Assembly: GCA_017395685.1 (NCBI GenBank)
Contig: JAFQOD010000028.1
Location: 42,156 to 106,155, forward strand
Reading direction: 5' to 3'
Length of the DNA stretch: 64,000 bases
DNA from: Clostridia bacterium
Lineage (GTDB): Bacteria > Bacillota > Clostridia > Christensenellales > Aristaeellaceae
Shown here: piece after piece, positions 49,503-58,417 of the stretch
Position numbering within the stretch: the stretch's first letter is position 1
Layout of the letters: each line of letters starts with the position of its first letter
Position numbers and translations under genes: made by a program
The notes under the pieces: model-generated
Told to the model about the DNA's origin: nothing
Databases searched by the model: none
The model's input: the letters and a program-made list of their open reading frames with translations, nothing else

Positions 49503-51322
49503 AGAAACAGTTTATCAGTTCCACCGGTCGCCGTATCGCCCCAAAGGATCTCATCGCCAATGCACTGGCTGAAGAAGGCGTGGCACTGGCCAACGGTGTC
49601 AGGAGTGTCAATGAAATCTCAGGTTACCAGTATAAGGGATCTGAAATCAGTTCCTTCATGGAAGTATGGGCTGCCTACGCCATCACCATGTCCGCCACTG
49701 ACTACATGACCTGGACCACTGACGCCTTCAATCAGGACGCACCCAACGGCGTTGTATTCATCAATGAGTTTGCCATGGGCAACGGCGATGCCTTCCCGCA
49801 GCCAAACGGTCAGTTCGATCTGTATGTGGGACAGGAGAAACTCTTGTCCTTCAATATGAAGAAGCATGATCACCTTTTTGAGGAAAACGGCGTGCGCATG
49901 TTCCTGCAAGCCAAGAAACGTCGCTTTACCTCCGATGGCGACTGCTTCACCATGGATGAGTTTGTCCGCGATGAATGTGCCTATGTTGAGGGTGTAATGT
50001 ATCTTTACCTGTCCCGTGAGGCTCTTGAACAGATTCCACGCGCCATGTTCGGCGCAGGTGACTCCATCCAGTTTACGCTTAAATCCTATAACGTGGATAT
50101 GGTGTCCAAGCGGTGGTTCCGTCTCGGCTACAGCCCAATGCTGATGCTCATGACTAATGTCTACGACGGCATCAATACCGTCCTGCATGGACTAACACAA
50201 CGCGCCATCGGCGGCAAAAATGTCTACTTTGGCGATATTCATATCCATTCCTGGGACACCACTTACTTTAAAGAAACCGGTTGCGGACGCAAAAGTGTAC
50301 TGGAAAACCTCGATTACGCCCGTAATGTGGCTGGCTGCGACTTTGCTGCTATCACCGATCATGACTGGCAGATGAACGCAGAAGACTGGGTTAAGCTCCG
50401 CCAAGAAACAGAATCCCGAAACGATGAAGGTAAGTTTGTCACCCTGCATGCTTTCGAGTGGACAAGCACCCACTATGGTCACCGGAACATTTACTTCCGT
50501 GGCAACCCTGATGTCCCCGTGGGACAGACGGCCTTCGACTTTCGTCGTGTTCGAGTACCTATCAAGTATGGCGGTCCCACCATTCCCGAGGAGGATCCCA
50601 CCCCTGCTGAGTTGTGGGCATGGCTGGATGAGAACAATTATGAGGCTATTAGCATCCCTCATCATCCTAATGCCTACCAATTCCCCATGGATTTTCATTA
50701 TTTCTTCAGCGAGAAATATGATCGTGCAGTGGAAATCTACTCCGGCTGGGGATCTATGATGGATGCGTCTCATCCCATCAACACTAACGCCGAACGCATT
50801 CCCGAGCTGGGTATCCAGCATTACAACAACAGCGGACTCCACTTCGCCTTCATCGCATCCAGCGACAGTCACGACGGTAACGGCGGTGACAGCAATGTTA
50901 CGCTATACAAAAAGCAATTCTCTCACTATCCCGGTAGCGGTCGCGTAGCCGTCCCCGCTGACAAGCTCACCCGCGAAAACATCTGGCAGGGTATCCACAG
51001 TCGTCACTGCTACGCCGTCACAGGCGAGCCCATCCTGCTCACCTTCTGCGCAGGCGAGGCTTCCATGGGCGACGTAATTACTAATTTCCAAGGCACCCTG
51101 ACATTCACCTTCGAAGTCGAGGGCACTTATGACCTCAAGCATGTGACAATCTATAAGAACGGAATACCGCTCAAACGCTACACAGATCTCAACGGTTCCT
51201 GCCTGAAAGGCAGCGCCACCGATGATCATCCCGAGTGCGGCGCATGGTACTGGATGGAGGTGGAACAGAAGGATGCAGAAATGGCTTGGTCGTCCCCAAT
51301 CTGGTACGAGCCTGAAGCGTAA
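49499..51322 (+). CDS. DUF3604/PHP-like metal-dependent protein
   Basis: This 607-residue protein has an N-terminal beta-rich region (1-240) and a PHP-type barrel (about 245-530) with Phe-Gly-Asp-Ile-His-Ile-His-Ser near 245, Ala-Ile-Thr-Asp-His-Asp near 285, Ile-Pro-His-His-Pro near 388 and Ser-Asp-Ser-His-Asp near 460, all metal-ligand-like clusters. A C-terminal beta domain follows. DUF3604 proteins are putative phosphoesterases or hydrolases; in this operon it may act on a modified glucoside (inference). No signal peptide is seen. AAAGGAGGAG precedes the start. Confidence 0.85.
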   Translation: MKKQFISSTGRRIAPKDLIANALAEEGVALANGVRSVNEISGYQYKGSEISSFMEVWAAYAITMSATDYMTWTTDAFNQDAPNGVVFINEFAMGNGDAFPQPNGQFDLYVGQEKLLSFNMKKHDHLFEENGVRMFLQAKKRRFTSDGDCFTMDEFVRDECAYVEGVMYLYLSREALEQIPRAMFGAGDSIQFTLKSYNVDMVSKRWFRLGYSPMLMLMTNVYDGINTVLHGLTQRAIGGKNVYFGDIHIHSWDTTYFKETGCGRKSVLENLDYARNVAGCDFAAITDHDWQMNAEDWVKLRQETESRNDEGKFVTLHAFEWTSTHYGHRNIYFRGNPDVPVGQTAFDFRRVRVPIKYGGPTIPEEDPTPAELWAWLDENNYEAISIPHHPNAYQFPMDFHYFFSEKYDRAVEIYSGWGSMMDASHPINTNAERIPELGIQHYNNSGLHFAFIASSDSHDGNGGDSNVTLYKKQFSHYPGSGRVAVPADKLTRENIWQGIHSRHCYAVTGEPILLTFCAGEASMGDVITNFQGTLTFTFEVEGTYDLKHVTIYKNGIPLKRYTDLNGSCLKGSATDDHPECGAWYWMEVEQKDAEMAWSSPIWYEPEA

Positions 51323-51369
51323 CGGATATGCACGATGCATATTCATATAAATTTAAAGGAGGTTTTCCC

Positions 51370-52614
51370 ATGAAGAAATTGCTTTCCCTGGTTCTCGCAC
51401 TAATGTTGCTCCTTGGCTGCACATCTTTGGCCTCAGCCGATGAAGAGGTAACGCTGGAATTCTGGATTGCAAGCAACGACGAAAGCTGGTTCAGTGCCTA
51501 TGACGCTGTGACCAAGGCCTACATGGCTTCCCATCCCAATGTGAAGATCAACCTGAACATGTACGCCTGGGGCGAATACTTTACCAAACTGACCGCTTCC
51601 TTCGTGGGTGGCATCGGTCCGGACGTTTTTGCCATAGGTTTCGCACAATTCTACACCCTGGCTGACAAAGGCAACATGCTGGATCTGACCCCTTATATCC
51701 CCGCTGATTGGGATGGTTACGGCGATATCCCCAAGAGCATCCTTGATATGGGCTCCCTGGACGGTAAGCTTCATGCGTTACTGGTACCCGAGGGGCGCTC
51801 CATCTACTACCGCAAGGACATCGCTGACTTGCAGGGCGTTACTGAAGCTGATCTGCAGATTACCAATTTCGACACTTTGATCGCCTTGGCGGACAAGCTG
51901 ACCCTCAAGGAAGGCAATGACACCATCATGGCGGGCATCGAGTTGTCAACCACCGCATCCTCCTCTCCTGAGCAGACCACCTATATCACCGGACGCATGG
52001 AAGGCGCTCCCAATCTGTGGAATGCAGACCTGACCGGCAACTTCAATCACGCTGCCTTTGCCACCGCACTAGCAAAAGCCAAGGCTATGGTCGACCGCGG
52101 CACCATGCTGCTGCAGACTCCCGGTCTGAGTTACTTCAATACCGACGCTTCCGCCATGATCATTTCCTCCCAAAATCAGGTGGAACCTCAGCTGGCGCAG
52201 TTGGCTGAGCTTGGCGGTGAGGTTGGCATCATTCCGCTGCCTGCTGGCACCAACGTACTCCTCGGTCAGTGGTACGCCGTCAACAAGGATACCAAGAAGG
52301 CCCAGTACGCCGCCGACTTTCTGCTGTACCTGAACAGCGTGGAAGGCGAGACCATTCTTATTGATCAGATGGGGCAGGTGCCCAACCGTACCTCTCTGGG
52401 CAATTACTACTGCAACGGCAACGAAATGCGCACTATCTACTTCAACTCCCTCATGTCTGATGCACAGGCATACGGCCCCGTTGCCAACGGTAAATTCCTC
52501 ACCTGGATCAATGACTACCGCAGCGCCTGCGAAGCCTCGCTGGCTGGCACTATGGGCGTGCAGGAAGCGCTGGATAGCTTCATGGCCAAATATGCAGCTA
52601 TCATGAGCGAGTAA
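51370..52614 (+). CDS. Sugar-binding lipoprotein of ABC importer
   Basis: This 414-residue binding protein has a lipoprotein-type leader (Leu-Leu-Leu-Gly-Cys, so Cys18 may be acylated; an Ala-Ser-Ala site lies a few residues later and is an alternative). The mature part has the solute-binding family 1 pattern, with Thr-Leu-Glu-Phe-Trp-Ile near 30 and Gly-Gly-Ile-Gly-Pro-Asp-Val near 80. It pairs with the two permeases downstream. No ATPase gene is present, as with the importer at 17052-20156. Confidence 0.92.
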   Translation: MKKLLSLVLALMLLLGCTSLASADEEVTLEFWIASNDESWFSAYDAVTKAYMASHPNVKINLNMYAWGEYFTKLTASFVGGIGPDVFAIGFAQFYTLADKGNMLDLTPYIPADWDGYGDIPKSILDMGSLDGKLHALLVPEGRSIYYRKDIADLQGVTEADLQITNFDTLIALADKLTLKEGNDTIMAGIELSTTASSSPEQTTYITGRMEGAPNLWNADLTGNFNHAAFATALAKAKAMVDRGTMLLQTPGLSYFNTDASAMIISSQNQVEPQLAQLAELGGEVGIIPLPAGTNVLLGQWYAVNKDTKKAQYAADFLLYLNSVEGETILIDQMGQVPNRTSLGNYYCNGNEMRTIYFNSLMSDAQAYGPVANGKFLTWINDYRSACEASLAGTMGVQEALDSFMAKYAAIMSE

Positions 52615-52693
52615 CACTGTTCCGTGGCGGGATGGGCAGCTAAAAAGCTGCCCATCCCTGTTCACAAGATGTGCAGTGAAGGAGGTTACATTC

Positions 52694-53587
52694 ATGACCG
52701 CAGTGACTGCGACAAGCAAAAAGCCCAAGAAAAGCCTGGAGCGGCAACCCATCGGCTATCTATTCATTGCGCCCAATTTCTTCATCTACATCACCTTCGT
52801 GTTCATCCCGATTTTCTGGACCATGGGGCTATCGCTGACCAATTATGATCTGAACACGATGGAGTTCGTTGGCCTGCAGAATTTCATCGGCCTCTTCGGC
52901 GACAGAATTTTCCTCAAATCCCTGTGGAATACGATGCGATACACGGTCATGGTGCTGCCTCTTGGCATGGTAATAGGCTTGATGCTGGCTATGCTGATTC
53001 AGAAGAAATTCATCGGTCGTGCCTTCTTCCGGGCAGTGTTCTATCTGCCGCAAGTTATTTCATTGGTAGCCTCGTCACTGGCATGGATGTATTTGTTCGG
53101 CGAGAATGGCATCCTGAACATGCTCCTGCGTACTATGGGTGTTTCCCGAGTCGGCTGGCTGACTGATCCTAGTATCTCCATTTTTTCCATCGTAGTATTA
53201 TCCCTGTGGATGATCAGCGGCTATAATATGCTGCTGTTCCTGTCAGGCCTTCAGTCCATCCCCTCACACCTATACGAAGCAGCAGCCATTGACGGAGCAA
53301 CGCCTATTCAATCCTTTTTCAACATTACACTACCGCAGTTAGCGCCCACTACTTTTTTTGTGTTTGTGATGAGCTGCATCAGTTCTTTCCAGGTCTTCGG
53401 TCAGGTATATATGATGACCGGCGGTGGTCCTGACAATGCCACAACAACTCTCGCCCATCAGATCTACATCAACGCCTTTCAATACAACAAAATGGGCTAC
53501 GCCTCTGCCATGTCAGTAATTCTGCTGCTCATTATCCTCCTGATTACACTTGTCAACTTCCGCTATGGCAATAAGGAGGTGGACTGA
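52694..53587 (+). CDS. Carbohydrate ABC permease (MalF type)
   Basis: This 297-residue protein has six hydrophobic segments and the coupling motif Glu-Ala-Ala-Ala-Ile-Asp-Gly-Ala near 195. The start at 52694 follows AAGGAGG by eight bases; a GTG at 52676 would contain that site. It follows the binding protein by 79 bases. Confidence 0.93.
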   Translation: MTAVTATSKKPKKSLERQPIGYLFIAPNFFIYITFVFIPIFWTMGLSLTNYDLNTMEFVGLQNFIGLFGDRIFLKSLWNTMRYTVMVLPLGMVIGLMLAMLIQKKFIGRAFFRAVFYLPQVISLVASSLAWMYLFGENGILNMLLRTMGVSRVGWLTDPSISIFSIVVLSLWMISGYNMLLFLSGLQSIPSHLYEAAAIDGATPIQSFFNITLPQLAPTTFFVFVMSCISSFQVFGQVYMMTGGGPDNATTTLAHQIYINAFQYNKMGYASAMSVILLLIILLITLVNFRYGNKEVD

Positions 53588-53588
53588 T

Positions 53589-54494
53589 ATGACACTCTCT
53601 TTCCGTAAGCATTCTCTAGGCGTACACACCGCCAGACGTATCAAGGGAATAGCACGCTATATCGCATTGATTACCTTATCTGCACTATGGCTTGTACCCA
53701 TCATTTTTGTTATCCTCACCTCCTTTAAGTCCGCTTCAGAGCTATCTCTGCGCCAGTTTGCATGGCTACCCAGCAAGTGGAGTTTCGATAACTACATAAA
53801 GGCATTCTCGTATCCCGGATACGACTGGCCGCTGTATTTCCGAAACTCCATCTTCGTCACCGTTGTAACGGTCATCGGCAGTTTGTTCCTCAATTCTCTG
53901 GCAGGCTTTGCCTTCGCCCGTCTGAACTTTCGCGGACGAGACATACTGTTCATGATCTTCCTCGCCGGTATGATGGTACCGCCCCAATCCATCATCATCC
54001 CACAGTATTTGGTTCTTAAAGGCATCCCGTTTGTTGGCGGAAATAATTGGCTTGGCCAAGGTGGTAAAGGTCTTTTAGACTCCCTGTGGGGGCTAATCAT
54101 TCCACAGTTGTGTGGCTCCTTCGGTGTATTCCTATGCAAACAATTCTACCTTGGCTTCCCCAAGTCTTTGGATGATGCAGCCCGTATCGATGGCTGTCGG
54201 GAATTTCAAATCTACTGGAAAATATATTTGCCCCAATCCACAACCATTCTTGCGACCCTGACAATCCTCAAGTCGCTGGCCGTATGGAGTGACTTCTTCT
54301 TCCCCATGATCATGACCCATTCCAACTCCACACGAACTGTTCAACTTGCGCTACAGCTATTCAAAAGCAGCTCAACCAAATGGAACGAGGTTATGGCTGT
54401 TGTATTGGTGACCATTCTTCCGTTGGTCATTATTTTCCTCTGCGCACAGAAGTATTTCATCCAGAGCGTCGTATCCAGCGGCATGAAAAATTAA
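53589..54494 (+). CDS. Carbohydrate ABC permease (MalG type)
   Basis: This 301-residue protein has six hydrophobic segments and the coupling motif Asp-Ala-Ala-Arg-Ile-Asp-Gly-Cys near 197. The start is separated from the previous stop by one base; AAGGAGG lies upstream inside the preceding gene. With the MalF-type subunit it forms the importer channel. Confidence 0.93.
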   Translation: MTLSFRKHSLGVHTARRIKGIARYIALITLSALWLVPIIFVILTSFKSASELSLRQFAWLPSKWSFDNYIKAFSYPGYDWPLYFRNSIFVTVVTVIGSLFLNSLAGFAFARLNFRGRDILFMIFLAGMMVPPQSIIIPQYLVLKGIPFVGGNNWLGQGGKGLLDSLWGLIIPQLCGSFGVFLCKQFYLGFPKSLDDAARIDGCREFQIYWKIYLPQSTTILATLTILKSLAVWSDFFFPMIMTHSNSTRTVQLALQLFKSSSTKWNEVMAVVLVTILPLVIIFLCAQKYFIQSVVSSGMKN

Positions 54495-54516
54495 CTTATT
54501 TAAGGAGGCATTCCCA

Positions 54517-54978
54517 ATGATCGCCATTGCCAGTGATCATATAGGTATTTTATTAAAAAAAGAAATCGAAGCCTTTCTAAATGAAAAAGGGCTTGTCTGG
54601 CAAGATTTCGGTGCCTATGACGAGCAACGGACAGACTATCCGATTTATGCTGAGCGCGCAGCCCGTGCCGTCAGCAACGGTACCTGCGACAAGGGCATCC
54701 TCATCTGCGGCACAGGTGTAGGCATCGGCCTGGCAGCCAATAAAATCCCAGGTATCCGGTGCGCGACCTGCTCGGAGCCCTATTCTGCCATTCTGTCACG
54801 CCAGCACAATAACTGTAATATGATCTCCATCGGTGCGCGTGTTATTGGCGTAGAAGTTGCCAAACTCATCATCGAGCAATGGCTGACTACACCTTTTGAA
54901 GGCGGACGACATCAACGACGCATTGATCAGATCGCCATTTTGGAAGATGGTGGTACGCTACAAGGAGGAATACACTGA
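54517..54978 (+). CDS. rpiB: Ribose-5-phosphate isomerase B family
   Basis: This 153-residue RpiB/LacAB-family protein has Ala-Ser-Asp-His at 5-8, the catalytic-type Cys64 in Ile-Cys-Gly-Thr-Gly-Val-Gly, and Asn-Asn-Cys-Asn-Met near 112-116 with an extended C-terminus. In a glucoside operon with an epimerase it may interconvert an unusual pentose or hexose phosphate (for example allose- or psicose-type) and not only ribose phosphate (inference). Confidence 0.92.
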   Translation: MIAIASDHIGILLKKEIEAFLNEKGLVWQDFGAYDEQRTDYPIYAERAARAVSNGTCDKGILICGTGVGIGLAANKIPGIRCATCSEPYSAILSRQHNNCNMISIGARVIGVEVAKLIIEQWLTTPFEGGRHQRRIDQIAILEDGGTLQGGIH

Positions 54979-54979
54979 T

Positions 54980-55645
54980 ATGAAAAGCATGCTTGCTCCT
55001 TCTATGATGTGCATCAGTCTGGACAAAGTGGTATCATCGTTACATATCTTTGAGCAAACCAGTATAGACTATCTCCATATAGACGTGATGGACGGTTTGT
55101 TTGTGCCCAATTTAGCCTATGGTACTGACTATATCCGCCAGCTCCGAAGCATGACGCATATTCCACTGGATCTCCACCTAATGATCGAACATCCAGAAAA
55201 AAAGCTTTCCTGGTTTGACATTCAACCTGGAGAACTGGTTTCAGTACATCCCGAAAGCACGCAGCATCTTCACCGCACGCTGCAAGCCATCAGCGATGTC
55301 GGTGCACGTCCCATGATTGCCCTCAATCCATCCACCCCACTCAATGTGCTAGATTATGTCTTGGATAATATCTGCGGTGTATTAGTCATGACAGTAAATC
55401 CTGGCTTCGCCGGGCAAAAGGCAGTTCTTAGTGCCATTAGAAAGATTGCTGACGTGCGCAGTTATCTGGATGAACACGGCTATCCACAGCATATGTTGGA
55501 AGTGGATGGTAACGTCAGTTTCGATTATGCACCCCTGATGCGCAAAAATGGCGGAAATCTCTTTGTCCTCGGAAGCTCCAGCGCACTTTCGCCCAAAGTT
55601 GATCTGCTAGACGGACTGAATCGCTTTCGCACCCTTGTCACCTAA
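54980..55645 (+). CDS. Ribulose-phosphate 3-epimerase family
   Basis: This 221-residue TIM barrel has the metal and catalytic residues of the family: His33 and Asp35 in Leu-His-Ile-Asp-Val-Met-Asp-Gly, His66 in Asp-Leu-His-Leu-Met, Val-Asn-Pro-Gly-Phe-Ala-Gly-Gln, and an Asp in Glu-Val-Asp-Gly-Asn. The sequence is closer to allulose-6-phosphate-type epimerases than to housekeeping Rpe in its short variable loops (tentative). It is the last gene of the operon; the start is set by AAGGAGG in the preceding gene. Confidence 0.9.
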   Translation: MKSMLAPSMMCISLDKVVSSLHIFEQTSIDYLHIDVMDGLFVPNLAYGTDYIRQLRSMTHIPLDLHLMIEHPEKKLSWFDIQPGELVSVHPESTQHLHRTLQAISDVGARPMIALNPSTPLNVLDYVLDNICGVLVMTVNPGFAGQKAVLSAIRKIADVRSYLDEHGYPQHMLEVDGNVSFDYAPLMRKNGGNLFVLGSSSALSPKVDLLDGLNRFRTLVT

Positions 55646-55903
55646 CCGATCTTCTCTTAACACAGAGAATCGAATCGTATTCCGCTATTCACTCTTATTT
55701 CTATAATAGAATGCATTTCGTTATTTCCAGTCAATTTCCTCTTCTTCCATTTCTTCTTTTCCAATCATAGACAATTATTCTTTCCGCACAGAAAAAGGGA
55801 AAGAGCCATTGCATTCGTATTCTTCTGTATCTTGATTCGTTACACCTTGAAATGCGAAGAAATAGGCTTTTATGTAAAGGAAATCCCCTTTTCCAAGATT
55901 CCA

Positions 55904-55950
55904 TTGACATCGTGGGGGTCATAGGTTCGAGTCCTACTAATCCCACCAGT
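55904..55950 (+). repeat. Attachment core, copy 3 (right end of element 2)
   Basis: This is the third exact copy of the 47-bp tRNA-Val segment. What follows differs from copies 1 and 2: a separate terminator (55953-55976, AACCACC/GGTGGTT with TTTTTT) and about 150 bases of GC-rich sequence, possibly the original DNA downstream of the tRNA. Confidence 0.88.
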
Positions 55951-56128
55951 AAAAACCACCCCTTGTAGGTGGTTTTTTGTGCGGTTTGTGGGACGCTGAA
56001 CCGTGGTCGCCACGATCGTGGGGGGCTGCAGCCGGGCGCACCCGGTGGGTGATACAGCGAGGCGAAGGCTCAATGAGCAAAGGGTTATAGCAAGCGGCAG
56101 CGAAGATAGAACCCTATTGCGAATTGTA

Positions 56129-56161
56129 GTCATAGGTTGGCGTCCTACTATTCCCACCAGT
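56129..56161 (+). repeat. Degenerate attachment core, copy 4
   Basis: It matches the last ~33 bases of the core with about five mismatches and is followed by the same terminator and integrase end as copy 2. It looks like the left end of element 3 with a decayed or secondary attachment site. Confidence 0.68.
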
Positions 56162-56317
56162 GAAGAAAGCCTTGTAAATCAAGGCTTTTTTCGTTTTTGG
56201 TTTTATGCTTCTGTAAACGGAGGGGGTCAAAAATCCTCCTCTGGAACCACGATCCATTATTTTCCAACGCCTAAAACCCTTATATTACAAGGGTTTCCGG
56301 ACATTTTTCCGGCACCA

Positions 56318-57415
56318 TCAGGAACCACAGGCATAGGCCGCATTCATTATTTCAACAGCCTTCTGATGCTTCAGGATGCCCTGCTTCCGGGTGCGGGCAT
56401 ACACCGTTTCCACCATCCGGGTATCCGCATGCCCCAGCAGATCCGCTACCTGAGCGGATGTAAAGCCCATCTCCTTCAATTGCGTACCGAAGGTGGCACG
56501 GAAATCATGATTATCGTATTTCCCAAGGATGCCCAATTTCTCAAATGCCGCCTTGTAATTCCACTCCATGGTGGATGGGGATGCAGGCTTCTCTTTCGTC
56601 CTGCTGTGAATCATATAGCCCTTTTCCTGACAGTGCGGCATCAGCAGTTGCTGTAAAGGCCTGGGAATGAAAAAGATTCTCTCCGACGCCTCCATCTTGG
56701 GATTGTCCTTGACCACCGCTCTCTTTTTGTTGGGATACACCACCACCTGTACCACTTCGCCGTATCCTTCCTGAAGACGAATATTCTCCCATCGCAAGCC
56801 CATAATTTCTTCCCGTCTCAATCCCGTATACACCAGCAATCCCATATACAGCCGCTGCCTTGGATGATTCAGGGCGGGAATCAAGCGCTTGATCCTGTCC
56901 AGTTCTTCATCCGGCAGCGCTTTGTGATGCCCTTCCTTTGCTCCGTTATTGCGAAGCAGGGTATTTTTGAAAGGGATATCCTGGATGATCTTCATCTCCA
57001 TGGCCACTTTGAAGATGCGGCTGGCAAAGCCGCCGATTCGGTCAATGGTTTTACGGTTCAGATTGTTTTTCCGGCCCCGCTCTCCGGCGGTGGCCATCCA
57101 ATCATAGAACCGCTGAATGGTATCCACCCGGATCTGATCTATAGGCATGTTTCCCATGAACGTGAGAATATTGAGGGACAGATAGGATTCGTAATTGGCA
57201 TTGGTGGTGGCGGCAAGCCCGCTCATGAAGCTGGGGCGGTATACCTGATCCACAAATTCCCTGAGGGTCATGGCAGGCTTTGCCTTTTGTAAATCCATCA
57301 GGAATTGCTGGAATCTTTCATCCGTCTCCTGCTTGTTCATGCCATGCAGGCGGATGGATTTTCTTCCTCCATCCAAATCCCGATAGGAATAGGTTTCCCT
57401 GTATAAACTGGCCAT
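56318..57415 (-). CDS. int: Tyrosine site-specific integrase of element 3
   Basis: This intact 365-residue integrase has Arg200 (Thr-Gly-Leu-Arg-Arg), His303-Arg306 (His-Asp-Phe-Arg), His329 (Leu-Gly-His-Ala) and Tyr339 (Thr-Val-Tyr-Ala-Arg). Its last ~248 residues are nearly identical to the truncated integrase at 38193, and it is about half-identical to the one at 23362. It reads toward the degenerate attachment core. The start at 57415 has GGAAGGAGAAA upstream. It could supply integrase to element 2. Confidence 0.95.
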   Translation of the reverse strand: MASLYRETYSYRDLDGGRKSIRLHGMNKQETDERFQQFLMDLQKAKPAMTLREFVDQVYRPSFMSGLAATTNANYESYLSLNILTFMGNMPIDQIRVDTIQRFYDWMATAGERGRKNNLNRKTIDRIGGFASRIFKVAMEMKIIQDIPFKNTLLRNNGAKEGHHKALPDEELDRIKRLIPALNHPRQRLYMGLLVYTGLRREEIMGLRWENIRLQEGYGEVVQVVVYPNKKRAVVKDNPKMEASERIFFIPRPLQQLLMPHCQEKGYMIHSRTKEKPASPSTMEWNYKAAFEKLGILGKYDNHDFRATFGTQLKEMGFTSAQVADLLGHADTRMVETVYARTRKQGILKHQKAVEIMNAAYACGS

Positions 57416-57499
57416 GCTGGTTTCTCCTTCCAGCAATGGCCCTTCCCTCTCTGCTGTGCGGTTTTCAAGGTGCACGGCGGGCATGAATGTGCCCGCAGC

Positions 57500-57612
57500 C
57501 TATCACGATACTTTTCAAACGTAAACACAGCAAAAAGCAGGCGGATCACTCCGTCTGCTTTCTTTTCGTCTTCAGTTTCTCTGTTACACCTTCTCTCCCG
57601 TTACGGGATCCT
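57500..57612. repeat. 113-bp block repeated from 40338-40450
   Basis: This near-exact copy holds the last few codons of a module 2-type XRE gene, after which a different XRE gene (57635) begins. Confidence 0.75.
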
Positions 57613-57634
57613 GATCGCGATGCTTTGGCCGGTA

Positions 57635-57844
57635 TTATACCTTGGTTCCGTCTTCAAATTCAAAACCGAAAAAATATTTTGCTCCCAGGGCAGCAGCAAT
57701 CTTTTCCATTTCTTCCGCAGAAAAAGAACCCCTCTTCATTCGTTGATTTAAATTCGCTGGAGAAGTGCCAATTTCACGGGCCAACGCGGCCTGACTCATT
57801 CCTTTATATGCCAAAGCCATGTTAATTTTTTGCTCTATCGTCAA
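57635..57844 (-). CDS. XRE-type repressor of module 3
   Basis: This 69-residue Cro/C1-type protein has Met-Ser-Gln-Ala-Ala-Leu-Ala-Arg-Glu-Ile-Gly and Asn-Leu-Asn-Gln-Arg-Met-Lys near 16-38 and an ending Phe-Glu-Asp-Gly-Thr-Lys-Val. It is unlike the other two module repressors outside the fold. The best start is a TTG at 57844 after GAGGTGAT; a GTG three codons earlier lies inside the ribosome site. Confidence 0.82.
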   Translation of the reverse strand: MTIEQKINMALAYKGMSQAALAREIGTSPANLNQRMKRGSFSAEEMEKIAAALGAKYFFGFEFEDGTKV

Positions 57845-57869
57845 AGATATCACCTCAAAAGCATTATAT

Positions 57870-57990
57870 CACGATAGAAAATATAAATCAATCAATTAAT
57901 ATTGCTTCTCTACAAGTTAATAAATTAATCGTAAAGTTAATTTTGCTATTGACAATATTAATTTCTTGATATATTATATTAATTGATGAA
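57870..57990 (+). promoter_or_regulatory. Module 3 promoter-operator
   Basis: TTGACA (57949-57954) and TATTAT (57972-57977) are separated by 17 bases. ATCAATTAATAT near 57890 and ATATTAATTGAT near 57975 are inverted copies about 80 bases apart, with more TTAAT repeats between. Confidence 0.72.
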
Positions 57991-58029
57991 GGAATATCAA
58001 TAACTTTCAAATATAAGGAGGTCATCAAA

Positions 58030-58299
58030 ATGTCAAACCCCAACATGGAAGCCAAGGTCAGGGAACTGATGGAACTGAAACGGATGAAGGAGGAATTGGA
58101 AGCGGAAATCGCCGCCACGGAAGACGAAATCAAAGCGGTGATGGGTCAGGAGGAATTGCTCCTGGCGGGGTCTTACAAGGTCAGTTGGAAGGTCTTCACC
58201 AGCAGCCGCATTGATACCACGGCATTGAAAAAAGCCCTGCCTGACGTCGCCGCAGCCTATACCAAGCAGACCACCGCCCGCCGCTTTGCGATAAACTAA
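58030..58299 (+). CDS. 89-aa module protein, copy 3
   Basis: It is nearly identical to copies 1 and 2; Asn replaces Ser at residue 5 and Val replaces Thr near 58. The GGAGG site matches copy 1. Unknown function. Confidence 0.8.
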   Translation: MSNPNMEAKVRELMELKRMKEELEAEIAATEDEIKAVMGQEELLLAGSYKVSWKVFTSSRIDTTALKKALPDVAAAYTKQTTARRFAIN

Positions 58300-58301
58300 A
58301 A

Positions 58302-58396
58302 GCCGGAACACCTACCACAGCATTCCGGCAACACTACACCCTGAACTGTCGAGGAACCGGGGAGCACTTCATTCTACCACATTTGGAGTGCTCCCC
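58302..58396 (+). ncRNA. Paired conserved hairpins, module 3
   Basis: Hairpin A (58302-58329) and hairpin B (58359-58396, 10-bp arms) match modules 1 and 2. Confidence 0.6.
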
Positions 58397-58417
58397 ACAA
58401 GATGAAAGGAGCATCAA

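Noticed and set aside
56003..56656. Plus-strand gene of 217 codons after attachment copy 3
   Set aside because: It runs across the degenerate attachment site and is antisense to the integrase; no ribosome site or recognisable domain.
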